Source: CAYRHJ01 sp964424105
GTDB lineage: Bacteria; Planctomycetota; Phycisphaerae; UBA1845
Direction: 5' to 3'
Assembly: GCA_964424105.1 (NCBI GenBank)
Contig: CAYRHJ010000021.1
Span: 55,501-119,500 of the forward strand
Length of the DNA: 64,000 nucleotides
In this document: positions 26,031 through 34,415 of the stretch, piece after piece
Layout: every line of letters begins with the position of its first letter
How positions within the stretch are numbered: position 1 is the stretch's first letter
Translations under genes and position numbers: made by a program
The notes under the pieces: generated by a model
Told to the model about the DNA's origin: nothing
Seen by the model: the letters and a program-made list of their open reading frames with translations, nothing else
The model's database searches: none

Positions 26031-26204
26031 AGCGTCTAACATAATGGCCGGCCTGCCATTCGAAGGGACCCGAAGACCGCTCCCTCACGAGCCTGAGAAA
26101 AAATCGATTTTCGATGGCAGCGACCCGCATTCTTGATAGCGCCACGCGGGTTGCCCGAACGATTCTTTTGATTTTTTCCCAGGCTCTCACGGTCGCGGCT
26201 CTGA
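26031..26204 (-). repeat. Dispersed 174-bp repeat with 94-bp core, copy 2 (core inverted relative to copy 1)
   Basis: The outer flanks match copy 1 at a constant offset (AGCGTCTAACATAATGG ... GACCGCTCCCTCACGA on the left; CTCACGGTCGCGGCTCTGA on the right). The core, 26091-26184, is the reverse complement of the core in copy 1: here it reads GCCTGAGAAAAAATCGATTT ... GATTTTTTCCCAGGC. The rest of 25912-26355 holds two more partial copies of the outer end (GACCGCTCCCCGAA near 26218; GGTCGCGGCTCTGATAATG near 26326) and no gene. Confidence 0.88.
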
Positions 26205-26355
26205 TCATATTAGGAGGACCGCTCCCCGAATTGGTGGTTTCTGGCAGGAGCGGCGCGGTTCGAGTGCCATGGACTGCGCCGACCGTTTGCCATACTGGAC
26301 GCTTCCGCCTTGGTCGCGTCCAGGGTCGCGGCTCTGATAATGTCAGGCGTACTTA

Positions 26356-26553
26356 CTAGACGCCGCCGGTGAAAGACGAGAAGAGGTTGAAAACCTGGTC
26401 GTTCAAGGGGATCAGCAATGCGTCAAACGCAATGCGGGCGATGTTCTGTGGATCGAAGATTGAACATCCCGCGAGTTGAAACGCCGGCCAACTCGCGATA
26501 CCCGTGATGGCCCACTTCACCCACCTGATCGAACGAACGGGTTGACGCTGCAT
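26356..26553 (-). CDS. Small exported lipoprotein-like protein (tandem set, member 4)
   Basis: 65 residues from MQRQPVRSIRWVKWAITGIA. AAGGAG 8 bases upstream fixes this start. A signal peptide ends at FQLAGC, a plausible lipobox, and the mature part is SIFDPQNIARIAFDALLIPL followed by NDQVFNLFSSFTGGV. There is no known domain. It is the last of four consecutive minus-strand genes for short exported proteins (27421 down to 26356), each with a Cys or small-residue cleavage site and hydrophobic mature segments. The spacing is short enough for one transcript. Confidence 0.65.
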   Translation of the reverse strand: MQRQPVRSIRWVKWAITGIASWPAFQLAGCSIFDPQNIARIAFDALLIPLNDQVFNLFSSFTGGV

Positions 26554-26566
26554 CAGTAGCACTCCT

Positions 26567-26725
26567 TCAAAACAAAGGAAGATTGGCGAAGAGTCTGGTC
26601 AGTAACAGTTGCTCGCCGACGGCTAGCGCCGCCGGAACGAAAGCGGCAGCACAAGCGCCCACCTGTAAAAGACACACGCCGGTTAGAACGGCACCCAACA
26701 CGGGGAAACGTATACTGGATTTCAT
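26567..26725 (-). CDS. Small exported protein (tandem set, member 3)
   Basis: 52 residues, MKSSIRFPVLGAVLTGVCLL followed by QVGACAAAFVPAALAVGEQL and LLTRLFANLPLF. Nearly all of it is a signal peptide plus one hydrophobic segment; QVGAC may be a lipobox. It is below the size most gene callers accept. It is supported by position inside a run of similar genes and by the signal-peptide pattern rather than by any domain. No strong ribosome site is seen. Confidence 0.5.
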   Translation of the reverse strand: MKSSIRFPVLGAVLTGVCLLQVGACAAAFVPAALAVGEQLLLTRLFANLPLF

Positions 26726-26819
26726 GGGACCACAAGACCGTTTTTCGAGATTCCACAGCGCCGCAAGAACCACTCCAATCACCGTTGGGGACGATCGATC
26801 AGCCAGCCGCCGAACGTGA

Positions 26820-27104
26820 TCAGGGTCGTGGGCCTGGTGTCGGCAAGATCGGTCCGCCCGCGCAGCTCCCACCGGTGGCAAACGGGATCGTGCAAGTCGG
26901 GTCAAGGTCAAAATTAGGAATACCGTCCGAAAGGAGAAGGTCCAGGTCTTCCTGCTCGCAGAAGCCGAAGATCGTGCCGCATGGATTGAACACGGAAAGT
27001 ACGCTGCTGCACGAAGGCAGGAAACCAAGCTGAAAAACCGTACCCCCAAGCGCCATGGAAACCAGGGCACGGCGAATCGTCCCGCCTCGGTTGTTTCTTT
27101 TCAT
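26820..27104 (-). CDS. Small exported Cys-containing protein (tandem set, member 2)
   Basis: 94 residues from MKRNNRGGTIRRALVSMALG, with GGAGG before the ATG. The signal peptide ends near LGFLPSC. The mature part SSVLSVFNPCGTIFGFCEQE then DLDLLLSDGIPNFDLDPTCT has four Cys and ends in a Pro/Gly-rich tail. I recognise no family, but members 1 and 2 share MKR-basic-hydrophobic leaders and a Cys-x(n)-F-x-F-C pattern (member 1: TNFCFLLNC), so they may be paralogues. Confidence 0.65.
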   Translation of the reverse strand: MKRNNRGGTIRRALVSMALGGTVFQLGFLPSCSSVLSVFNPCGTIFGFCEQEDLDLLLSDGIPNFDLDPTCTIPFATGGSCAGGPILPTPGPRP

Positions 27105-27154
27105 TACAGTCCTCCCGAACACCATCACCCGCGCCTTCCTGTAGCCCGAAACGG

Positions 27155-27421
27155 CTACGTTTCTGGGCAATCGGCCAAGAAGGGACTCTCGGTCACTTCA
27201 CCCATTCCGCCGATGAAGCTGCGGAAACGCGTCGTCGAGCAAAAGTCGATCAAGCCGCCCAGGGCACCCTCGTTGCAATTGAGCAGGAAACAAAAATTCG
27301 TCGATAGCAAGGCCGAGTCAAGACCGAACGCGGCACAGGAAAGATCGCCACCCGTGAACAGCATGCCGCTGGAAAGGATGGCCAAACTCGCCTTCGTCCG
27401 CTTCGTACGAGATCGTTTCAT
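27155..27421 (-). CDS. Small exported Cys-containing protein (tandem set, member 1)
   Basis: 88 residues from MKRSRTKRTKASLAILSSGM. A signal peptide runs to about GGDLSC. The mature part AAFGLDSALLSTNFCFLLNC then NEGALGGLIDFCSTTRFRSF ends in FLADCPET. It is Cys-rich and has no named domain. The reading frame is open further upstream, but the MKR start fits the three sister genes. Tandem short exported proteins of this kind are frequent in planctomycete genomes and their function is unknown. Confidence 0.65.
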   Translation of the reverse strand: MKRSRTKRTKASLAILSSGMLFTGGDLSCAAFGLDSALLSTNFCFLLNCNEGALGGLIDFCSTTRFRSFIGGMGEVTESPFLADCPET

Positions 27422-27727
27422 TGTGATATCCGCTTCATTGGGGTCCGCCGTCGTACCAACCGGACCCGACCGATACATCCCGCCACCGGGGCGGGGCGAC
27501 TACGCCAATCCACGCCCGGCGAGTATAGATCGGTCCAATTGTCCATGCAAGCCCACTCCCGTACCGCCCAAGGTCTTTCAATTGTGGGGCATCCGTCACG
27601 CCCTGACAAGCGGGTGGCGATGAATGGGATTCTGGATTCCGGCCTTCGCCGGAATGACGGAATGGGCCACGTTAATTGAAGGTGTCCGCGGGGGCACCAT
27701 TGGCCAGCACGGCTCGGCGGAGTTATC

Positions 27728-28567
27728 TTGGCCTGCAAGACGTCAGGAAATGACCTGGGCGGGTTGTGGAACGGAAATCTCATTGTGTCGCTGAACTATT
27801 CCAAGTATTTGCGAATTCAAGAGCTGCTGTCGCTCCAAAAGGTGAAATCCGAACCGCCGGAGCACGACGAAACCCTGTTCATTATTATTCATCAGGTCTA
27901 CGAGCTTTGGTTCAAGCTCCTTTTGCACGAATTCGGTCGGGTGAAGCATCAGTTTTCCGGTAATGATCTGTTCGGTGCAATCGCCACGTTTCAACGTGGC
28001 CGGACGGTGCTGAAGACGCTGGTCAGCCAGCTCGACATTCTCGAAACCATGACGCCGATGTCGTTTACGAGCTTTCGTGATCGGCTGGAAAGCGCCTCGG
28101 GTTTTCAGTCAACCCAGTTCCGCGAACTGGAGTTCCTGTTGGGATACAAGCGACGGGACATGCTGTCACATTATGATCCCAACGACCCGGGATACGAAAA
28201 CGTGCAACGACGCTTGATGGAAAGGTCGGTGGTGGATCATTTTTACGATTTTCTGGGCCATCAAGGCGTGAAGGTTCCCGACGGGTTGCGAAACAAGCCG
28301 GTGGAGGATGCCAGCGAACCCAACGGCGACATTCAGTCGGCGATCGAGAGCTTGTACAAGTCGGACCCGGGGGTGGCGATTCTTTTCGAGCTGATGACCG
28401 ATTTCGACGAGGGATTGCAGGAGTGGCGGTACCGGCACGTGAAAATGGTCGAACGGACCATCGGGAGCAAAAGCGGGACGGGTGGATCACCGGGCGTAGA
28501 ATTTTTGAAGGCTTCGCTGTTTAAGTCGGTGTTTCCCGATCTATGGGCTGTTCGACATCGGCTGTGA
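27728..28567 (+). CDS. kynA: Tryptophan 2,3-dioxygenase
   Basis: A 279-residue heme enzyme with a TTG start. Diagnostic segments are LNYSKYLRIQELLSLQ, HDETLFIIIHQVYELWFKLL (His and Tyr of the substrate pocket), LDILETMTPMSFTSFRDRL, SGFQSTQFRELEFLLGYK, and near the end DEGLQEWRYRHVKMVERTIG with the proximal heme His in YRHVKMV. GTGGSPGVEFLKASL closes the fold. It oxidises L-tryptophan to N-formylkynurenine. The next plus-strand gene is kynurenine formamidase, so steps 1 and 2 of tryptophan breakdown lie together, though 500 bases of repeats separate them. Confidence 0.95.
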   Translation: MACKTSGNDLGGLWNGNLIVSLNYSKYLRIQELLSLQKVKSEPPEHDETLFIIIHQVYELWFKLLLHEFGRVKHQFSGNDLFGAIATFQRGRTVLKTLVSQLDILETMTPMSFTSFRDRLESASGFQSTQFRELEFLLGYKRRDMLSHYDPNDPGYENVQRRLMERSVVDHFYDFLGHQGVKVPDGLRNKPVEDASEPNGDIQSAIESLYKSDPGVAILFELMTDFDEGLQEWRYRHVKMVERTIGSKSGTGGSPGVEFLKASLFKSVFPDLWAVRHRL

Positions 28568-29075
28568 CAGATTGCCGGGCAACATGGATCGCAATGTTCC
28601 CGCGTCGTCGTAGCGTCACGGTTCAGGACGCGCTGGGACCGATCGTTCCGAGTGGTGCGTGCAGCCAAGCGCGCGCTTGGCCGGCTGTTTGAATGCGTTT
28701 GCTGCGCATTGACGTGGCATCCCGAAGGATTGGGCGGGCGGTCGCGGCTCGGACAGAAGATCAACCGCTCGCTTCGCGCTCGCGGCTCGTGAATATGTGC
28801 TTCGCGGGGGACCGCTCGCTTCGCGCTCGCGGCTCGTTCAACGCTGGGCTTGCGGCGATTGATGACGGGGGTGAAACTCGCCCCATGAACTGGATTCCGG
28901 CGTTCGCCGGAATGACGGAGCGCGGGTGTTGGCCGGAATGACGCGTGCGGGTGTTGCGCGGAATGACGGATGAGGGCGTACGCCGTCGTCGAGACGTTGC
29001 AGGCCCCGGCGGGGCCAACGAGAATAGCCCGGCGATTTATCGCCGGGTGTTCGCTGAACAGATTGGCGAGGTTGG
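28568..29075. repeat. Repeat-filled gap between kynA and kynB
   Basis: The 508 bases hold no gene but several dispersed repeats: two copies of AACCGCTCGCTTCGCGCTCG-CGGCTCGT (28763-28791) and ACCGCTCGCTTCGCGCTCGC-GGCTCGTT (28820-28849), and a decaying run of the CCGGCGTTCGCCGGAATGACGG palindrome (28889-28975). A stretch before kynB has palindromic ATAGCCCGGCGATTTATCGCCGGGTGT (29024-29050). Confidence 0.75.
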
Positions 29076-29696
29076 ATGATCTACGACATATCACCTGAAA
29101 TCACGCCGGCGCTTCGGGTTTGGCCGGGCGACACGCCGGCGGAGCGGCAAGTTTTGTTGGATATGAAGCAGGGCCACAACCTGACACTGTCCACGCTGCG
29201 GGCGACGGTGCATCTGGGCGCCCACGCCGATGCGCCGAGCCATTACGGTGATGACGCGCCCACGATCGATCAGCGAAGGCTCGATTATTACCTGGGGGCT
29301 TGTCAGGTCATTCGCGTTGACGCGCCACGAGCGACGTCGGTCACGGTCGAAATGGTGACGGGCGAGATTTGCGCTTCACGCGTCTTGATCGCCACGGGAA
29401 CGTATCCCGACCCGCGGGAGTTCAACGAGGACTTTGCGGCCCTTTCGGTTGGGCTTGTCGATCGGTTGTATGAACGTGGTGTGTTGCTGATCGGCGTCGA
29501 TACGCCCAGCGTCGATCGATTTGATTCCAAGGACCTGCCGGTGCACAACGCGTTTTTGCGGAACGACATGGCCATCCTGGAAGGGCTGGTGTTGAAAGAC
29601 GTGCCGGCGGGCGAATACGAACTGATCGCCCTGCCGCTGAAGCTGGTCGGTTTCGATGCCAGCCCGGTGCGGGCGGTACTGCGGACGATTGACTGA
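29076..29696 (+). CDS. kynB: Kynurenine formamidase (arylformamidase)
   Basis: A 206-residue cyclase-family metallohydrolase. MIYDISPEITPALRVWPGDT is the usual N-terminus, and HLGAHADAPSHYG is the metal-binding HxGxHxDxPxH motif. GVLLIGVDTPSVDRFDSKDL and AFLRNDMAILEGLVLKDVPA followed by GEYELIALPLKLVGFDASPV are typical of KynB. It hydrolyses N-formylkynurenine to kynurenine and formate. Kynureninase is not seen; the following gene is an aminotransferase, which might consume kynurenine instead. Confidence 0.95.
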   Translation: MIYDISPEITPALRVWPGDTPAERQVLLDMKQGHNLTLSTLRATVHLGAHADAPSHYGDDAPTIDQRRLDYYLGACQVIRVDAPRATSVTVEMVTGEICASRVLIATGTYPDPREFNEDFAALSVGLVDRLYERGVLLIGVDTPSVDRFDSKDLPVHNAFLRNDMAILEGLVLKDVPAGEYELIALPLKLVGFDASPVRAVLRTID

Positions 29697-29817
29697 TCGG
29701 ACCGCAGGGCAGTCCAGTCGAATCCGATCCATATGCGACGCAGAATAGCGGCGTCGCCGATCGCGTTGTATTTGTGGGTGCATCCGGCACTGTCGAAACC
29801 TGCGCGGGCAACATTAA

Positions 29818-30912
29818 ATGTTTCAACCGATCAAGTATTTACACTGGGCTAAGACGCATGCGCGGGCGAGGTACGAGTTGACGGTGTCCGGGATCAGGCA
29901 GGTCACGGCGGAGGAGTGGTCCATCGACCCAGCCGATCTCGAACTGACCATCCGCGGAGCCTATGGGCATGCGGAGTTCGTGGAACGAGTAGCCAGTTTG
30001 TACGGTGTCGATCCGGGCCAGGTTTTACCGGTCACGGGGACGAGCACGGCCAACTTCGTCGCGGTGGCCTGTGCAGCGGAGCGAGGCCAAACGGTATTGG
30101 TGGAACGGCCGGCGTACGAACCGCTGGTTCGAGTGATCGAGTTTCTAGGGCTGCGGGCCGCGTCGTTTCGCCGTGATCCTGATTACGGGTTTGCGCCCGA
30201 TCTGGATGACATTCGCAGGGGGCTTGACGAAGGTGCAAGGGCGGTGCTGATGTCGGATTTGCACAACCCGTCAGGCCGGCGATGTTCTGGGGAATTGATG
30301 AGGGCGATCGCGGAATTGTGTCGGTCGCGATCGGCGACGTTGATCGTCGATGAAGTCTATCGTGATTTCGCTGTCATTCAGGGCTTGGTGGAACGCGGGA
30401 CGGCTGCTGCCATTGGGCCACAGGTGATAGCGACGTCTTCGTTGACGAAGGCCTATGGGTTCGGCGGATTGCGGGCAGGCTGGATGATCGCATCTCGAGA
30501 ATCGATCGAAAAGGGCCGAGCGGTGTTTGATCATCTGTGCGTGGACGTGCCGGCGCCGAGCGCGGCGATCGCGACGGCTGTGCTGAAAGACATCGACCGG
30601 TGGGCGGATCGAACGCGCCGCATATATGATGAAAATGCACCGGTACTGATGAATTGGTGCGATGCGCACCGTGACTGGACCCGGTGTGGTCATGACGGCG
30701 CGCCGTTTGTTTTGTTGGGTTTGCCGGCTGGGATTGACGCCGACGGTTTTTGCAGGCGTCTGTATGATTCATTCGATACGCGTGTTGTTTCGGGTGCTTT
30801 TTTCGATATGTCGCATCACGTTCGCGTCAGTTTCAGCGTGCCGAAAGTCGACCTGATCGAGGGTCTGGAGCGGTTGGATCGGTGTGTACGGGCCATCCTG
30901 GCCGAGTGCTGA
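29818..30912 (+). CDS. PLP-dependent aminotransferase class I/II
   Basis: A 364-residue fold-type I enzyme. Typical markers are VTGTSTANFVAVACAAERGQ, SDLHNPSGRRCSGEL (the NP motif binding PLP/carboxylate), TLIVDEVYRDF (Asp that binds the pyridine N), ATSSLTKAYGFGGLRAGWMI (PLP Lys in SLTKAYG) and a C-terminal HHVRVSFSVP (substrate-binding Arg). It follows kynA and kynB, so transamination of kynurenine to kynurenate is an attractive guess. The sequence itself does not prove that substrate. Confidence 0.85.
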   Translation: MFQPIKYLHWAKTHARARYELTVSGIRQVTAEEWSIDPADLELTIRGAYGHAEFVERVASLYGVDPGQVLPVTGTSTANFVAVACAAERGQTVLVERPAYEPLVRVIEFLGLRAASFRRDPDYGFAPDLDDIRRGLDEGARAVLMSDLHNPSGRRCSGELMRAIAELCRSRSATLIVDEVYRDFAVIQGLVERGTAAAIGPQVIATSSLTKAYGFGGLRAGWMIASRESIEKGRAVFDHLCVDVPAPSAAIATAVLKDIDRWADRTRRIYDENAPVLMNWCDAHRDWTRCGHDGAPFVLLGLPAGIDADGFCRRLYDSFDTRVVSGAFFDMSHHVRVSFSVPKVDLIEGLERLDRCVRAILAEC

Positions 30913-31245
30913 TACATCGATCGATTCGGACCATCAGGATGCAGAATTTGCACGTCGCGGCATAGCGAAATAGATTATTGAATGGCGGTGGGAGTTTGGC
31001 GAGGTCGATATTTGAACGAGCCGCACGCGGTTTGGAGATTGATTGCATAGATCATTGAACAGTCAAATGAACGATGGTCGTCGTTTCCGCGAGGGTGTGT
31101 AACCGCAACGATTCTGCCTGGACCCCGGCTTTCGACCCCGGCCTTCGCCGGGGTGACGGATCTACGAGAGGCACGAACCAGCTTCATTACACCGTCCAAA
31201 GGACCATGGTTGAATTTGTTTGCGTCGGGTGATGGGAGGCGAGGC
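30913..31245. other. Intergenic region with a dispersed palindrome
   Basis: No gene. A partially duplicated copy of the CCTGGACCCCGGCTTTCG...CGCCGGGGTGACGG repeat lies at 31118-31160. A related pre-repeat block, GATCATTGAACAGTCAAATGAACGATGGTCGTCGTTTCCGCGA (31049-31091), reappears with changes at 33219-33261, so the whole ~110-base block occurs twice in 2 kb. Confidence 0.6.
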
Positions 31246-32136
31246 TTGGCAGGAAAGCAATTCATCGCGGTCGAAGGCTGCGGCATGGTGACGCCGTTTG
31301 CCGCCGGCGTGGGTCGGGAGGTTCTGAAACAGGCCGGCGGCGCCCGGTTTGCCGGTGTGAGCGCGTATTGGGCGATCCCCGACGAGTTCTTGAATCGATA
31401 CGATTCGTTCAACGCCGAGTTGAAGAAGGAGCGCGGGGCTTGGATCACGGCTGGGGCATTGGTTCACGCCTGCGCGGACGCGTCGATTGATCTGAAGGAC
31501 TATGCGCCGGAGCGGGTTGGATTGGTGATCGGTTCGGCGTTTGCGGGGCAGCTTGGCATGATTCATTTCGCCGAGGAAGTTCGCGAGCAGTCCGCGCGAT
31601 TCGTCAGTCCGATTCATTTTCCGCAAACCGTGGGGAACTACGTGGCCGGCGCTTTGTCTCGTGCATTCGCCATCCGCGGGCCGAACCTGACCATCGCCAG
31701 CGGCGGGTTGGCTGGATTGGAGGCGATCATCACCGGCGTCCGGTTGTTGATTGATGGCGATGCGGACGTGGTGGTTGCGGGTGGCAGTGAAACGCTGTCC
31801 GACCCGATCGTGCGAGGATTGGGAACGGTGATGGACCGCGAGCAAGACGGCGGTGTGTGGGCTGAGGGCGCGTGTTTGTACGTCCTTCGCCCCATCGATT
31901 CTGTGAATGAAGGGCGTGTGCAGTGTTTGCTGGAAATCGACGTCGCTGCCGGCGGAATATCTGGTGTTGAAGATACGTATTCATTGCGATCCCTGGTTGG
32001 CCGATCCCTTGCGGCTGAAAGCGCGATGCGTTTGGCCTCGGCGATTTCAGCGGATGATGGTTCGAAACGGCGAGAAGTCGTTCACGTCGGCGACGACGGC
32101 CAAGTTCGCAGATTGGTTGCGGTCCTGCCGGATTAG
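31246..32136 (+). CDS. Beta-ketoacyl synthase-like protein lacking the catalytic Cys
   Basis: About 296 residues. The TTG start at 31246 is chosen because GGAGG lies 6 bases before it and LAGKQFIAVEGCGMVTPFAA then begins like a KAS; the longer ATG frame starts inside a repeat. The protein covers the N-terminal thiolase half: FVSPIHFPQTVGNYVAGALS, then RAFAIRGPNLTIASGGLAGL, where a KAS has TACASG. The nucleophile position is Ala, and the C-terminal half with both His is mostly missing. It may be a chain-length-factor-like or scaffold subunit, or a relic. DADVVVAGGSETLSDPIVRG is the usual KAS loop. Confidence 0.7.
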   Translation: MAGKQFIAVEGCGMVTPFAAGVGREVLKQAGGARFAGVSAYWAIPDEFLNRYDSFNAELKKERGAWITAGALVHACADASIDLKDYAPERVGLVIGSAFAGQLGMIHFAEEVREQSARFVSPIHFPQTVGNYVAGALSRAFAIRGPNLTIASGGLAGLEAIITGVRLLIDGDADVVVAGGSETLSDPIVRGLGTVMDREQDGGVWAEGACLYVLRPIDSVNEGRVQCLLEIDVAAGGISGVEDTYSLRSLVGRSLAAESAMRLASAISADDGSKRREVVHVGDDGQVRRLVAVLPD

Positions 32137-32238
32137 AGGTTTGTTGTATTTCATGTTTGCGTGGGCGACGGGTCCTGTGCCGGACCGCTCCCTGACAGTC
32201 GCGGCTCCGATAAGATGCAAACCGCATGAATAACTAGA

Positions 32239-32991
32239 TTACACCCAACCGCGCTGTTGAATGAGTTCTTGATAGATTGGCCTGGGGTCTGGATAGCTGC
32301 CGGGGGATGGCAGGTTCCACTTGGCGAAGAGCTTTTCGTTATCTTCGCGGCCCTGGTGCAGGTCGGCCAACTTGCGATCGTCGTGGAATTCTTCGTGACA
32401 GATCAGCGCTTTGCGGCAGCCGACGACGCGCAGGCCAGTTTGGATTTGCACCTTGAGAGACAGGTCGGGATCGAAGGCGAAGAAGTAGTAGCGTTCATCC
32501 GCGAATCCGATTTGTTCGAGCAGCGATCGACGAAGCAGCCCGAAATTGGCGTAGGGATAGCCGCGGACGTTGAAGATGGAATAGATGCGGCCATCGTGAT
32601 TGACGCTGTCGAGGACGTTTCGTGTTCGCTCCCAATCGTGATAGAATGCGACCATGCCGATATCGTCGTGCCGTTCGATCATGTCGATGGCGGCTTCGAC
32701 GGCGCCGGGCAGCGGAAAGGCGTCGTCGTTGAGCCACGTGACGTATGTGCCGCGGGCGGCTTTGAAGCCCTTGTTAAAGGCCCGGACAGCCCCTTCGCGA
32801 TCGGTCTCGAAGATGACGCGTAACGCATCACGCTCGACGAGATTATTGAGGAATTCGCGTGTTCCGTCAGTCGATCCGCCGTCCACGATGATCAGCTCGT
32901 GCGGAGTCGTTACGTTGGCTCGAACCCGTTGAAGGGTTTTTTCGAGACGAAGCAGGCGATTGCAGGTTGGAATGACTATGCTGAGCATCAT
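32239..32991 (-). CDS. Glycosyltransferase family 2
   Basis: A 250-residue soluble GT-A enzyme without TM segments. MMLSIVIPTCNRLLRLEKTL and ELIIVDGGSTDGTREFL form the nucleotide-binding part, YVTWLNDDAFPLPGAVEAAI holds the DDA metal site (NDD), and FGLLRRSLLEQIGFADERYY then FAFDPDLSLKVQIQTG give the ED/DxxL acceptor region. It probably makes a surface glycan. No neighbouring glycan genes, so the acceptor is unknown. It is convergent with the ketosynthase-like gene. Confidence 0.9.
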   Translation of the reverse strand: MMLSIVIPTCNRLLRLEKTLQRVRANVTTPHELIIVDGGSTDGTREFLNNLVERDALRVIFETDREGAVRAFNKGFKAARGTYVTWLNDDAFPLPGAVEAAIDMIERHDDIGMVAFYHDWERTRNVLDSVNHDGRIYSIFNVRGYPYANFGLLRRSLLEQIGFADERYYFFAFDPDLSLKVQIQTGLRVVGCRKALICHEEFHDDRKLADLHQGREDNEKLFAKWNLPSPGSYPDPRPIYQELIQQRGWV

Positions 32992-33387
32992 CTGTCTTAC
33001 GAGCCGCGCGCGCGAAGCGAGCGGTCTTCATTGCCGTGCGTGGAAGACTTCAAATCCAATGGGTTTACGCAGTTTCCGCAAAAACGATTTCTTACAATCT
33101 CGAATGATGATTTATCGGCAAATCAACGCCGACTTCCGGCGAAATGATGTGTAGAATTCGATGAATTCCAACTTCCAGGGATCATAACGTGCGATGCGGC
33201 GGCGGGTCAGTGTTATTGATCGTTGAATGGTCGAATGAATTATGGTGGTCGTTTCCGCGAAAGCGTGAAACGGCGACGATCTTGTCTGGACCCCGGCTTT
33301 CGCCGGGGGTGACGGTTCTACGGCAAGAACGGATCAACGTCATTACATCATTCAAACGTCAATAGAATGAGTCGACAGGGTGCGCGG
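32992..33387. other. Intergenic region with dispersed repeats
   Basis: No gene. Two dispersed repeats: GAGCCGCGCGCGCGAAGCGAGCGG at 33001-33024 (reverse orientation of the CCGCTCGCTTCGCGC repeat) and CTGGACCCCGGCTTTCGCCGGGGGTGACGG at 33285-33314. The block 33219-33360 resembles 31049-31200. Confidence 0.6.
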
Positions 33388-34398
33388 ATGCGTTTTGCAA
33401 GACGAGATGTACGATCCATGATGGCTGCGCGGGCGGGGACTTTTTCCGGTCTGGTGTGGCTGGCGCCGATCGTGTTGGCACCGCGAACGGCGGCGCAGAA
33501 TAGCCCATCGGCCCAACCGCCCGAAACGAAATCGCTCGACGTTGCTCCGGCGGGCATTTGGCCCACGCCGGTTATGTTGGAAGGGATTCTGGCCCGCTGG
33601 GCGGACGACACAGCCCACAAGTATGAGTTGAACGATGATCAGTTTGAACGGTTTCGAGGTGAAGTCCAATCGCGTTGGACGGAATTCCTGAGCGAGAACC
33701 GCGAAGCCCTTCAACCGCTTCTAACCGAATACGTGGAGTCGCGGCTGGCCCCGTCGCCGCCGGATCGCGATCGTGTGGCTGATTGGTCGCGACGCGCCAA
33801 GCCATTGTTCGAAGAATTTCGCGGCGAGATGGATCGTACGCTCGATGAGTTGGGCGAGATGATGACCCCGATGCAGCGGGCCAGACTGAGCCTGGAGCGG
33901 ATCAAGACCAACACCGGGCTTCAGATGTTCGCCAACCGGTTGCAGAGTTGGGAACTGGGCAAGTTTGAAGAGAAGGACTGGTGGGATCCGCCGAGGCGCG
34001 AGCGTGAAGCCCGCCGGTCGATGGCTGAAGGCCAACGGAAACCCGATAGCAAGCCGACGCGGATCGACGAAGAGCTACAGCGATGGGATGCCTATGTCAA
34101 GAAATTCATGGACGACTTCAGTCTCGACGATCGACAGCGCGAAGCGTGCCAATCGATCCTTCGTGAATGCGAGCAACGGGCCATGGATCACCTGAATCGC
34201 CACCGCGAACGGATCGTGCGTTTGGAGCAGATGTTGACCAAGGACGAAGACATCCCCGAATCGTTGCGAGACGAGGCCATCGCGCTGTACGAGCCCGTCG
34301 ATGACGTGTTCAAGGACATGAAGACGCGGTTGGAACAGATCCCAACCAGCGCCCAGAGCGCCGTATTCGAATCCATTCGCGAACCATCCAAACACTGA
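33388..34398 (+). CDS. Exported helical protein, unknown function
   Basis: About 336 residues starting MRFARRDVRSMMAARAGTFS. A signal peptide runs through GLVWLAPIVLAPRTAAQ. The mature protein is strongly charged and helical, with Arg/Glu-rich stretches (YELNDDQFERFRGEVQSRWT; LGEMMTPMQRARLSLERIKT; DRQREACQSILRECEQRAMD) that repeat a pattern of L-x-x-x-Q-R spaced like LTXXQ/Spy-type or periplasmic adaptor helices. No named domain is certain. It lies 17 bases before the enoyl-CoA hydratase gene but shares no obvious function. Confidence 0.65.
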   Translation: MRFARRDVRSMMAARAGTFSGLVWLAPIVLAPRTAAQNSPSAQPPETKSLDVAPAGIWPTPVMLEGILARWADDTAHKYELNDDQFERFRGEVQSRWTEFLSENREALQPLLTEYVESRLAPSPPDRDRVADWSRRAKPLFEEFRGEMDRTLDELGEMMTPMQRARLSLERIKTNTGLQMFANRLQSWELGKFEEKDWWDPPRREREARRSMAEGQRKPDSKPTRIDEELQRWDAYVKKFMDDFSLDDRQREACQSILRECEQRAMDHLNRHRERIVRLEQMLTKDEDIPESLRDEAIALYEPVDDVFKDMKTRLEQIPTSAQSAVFESIREPSKH

Positions 34399-34415
34399 GC
34401 AGAGGCGGGATTGTC

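Noticed and set aside
26114..26210. Small peptide MAATRILDSATRVAR encoded in all repeat copies
   Set aside because: The frame follows from near-identical repeat DNA; no independent coding evidence and orientation flips relative to flanks.
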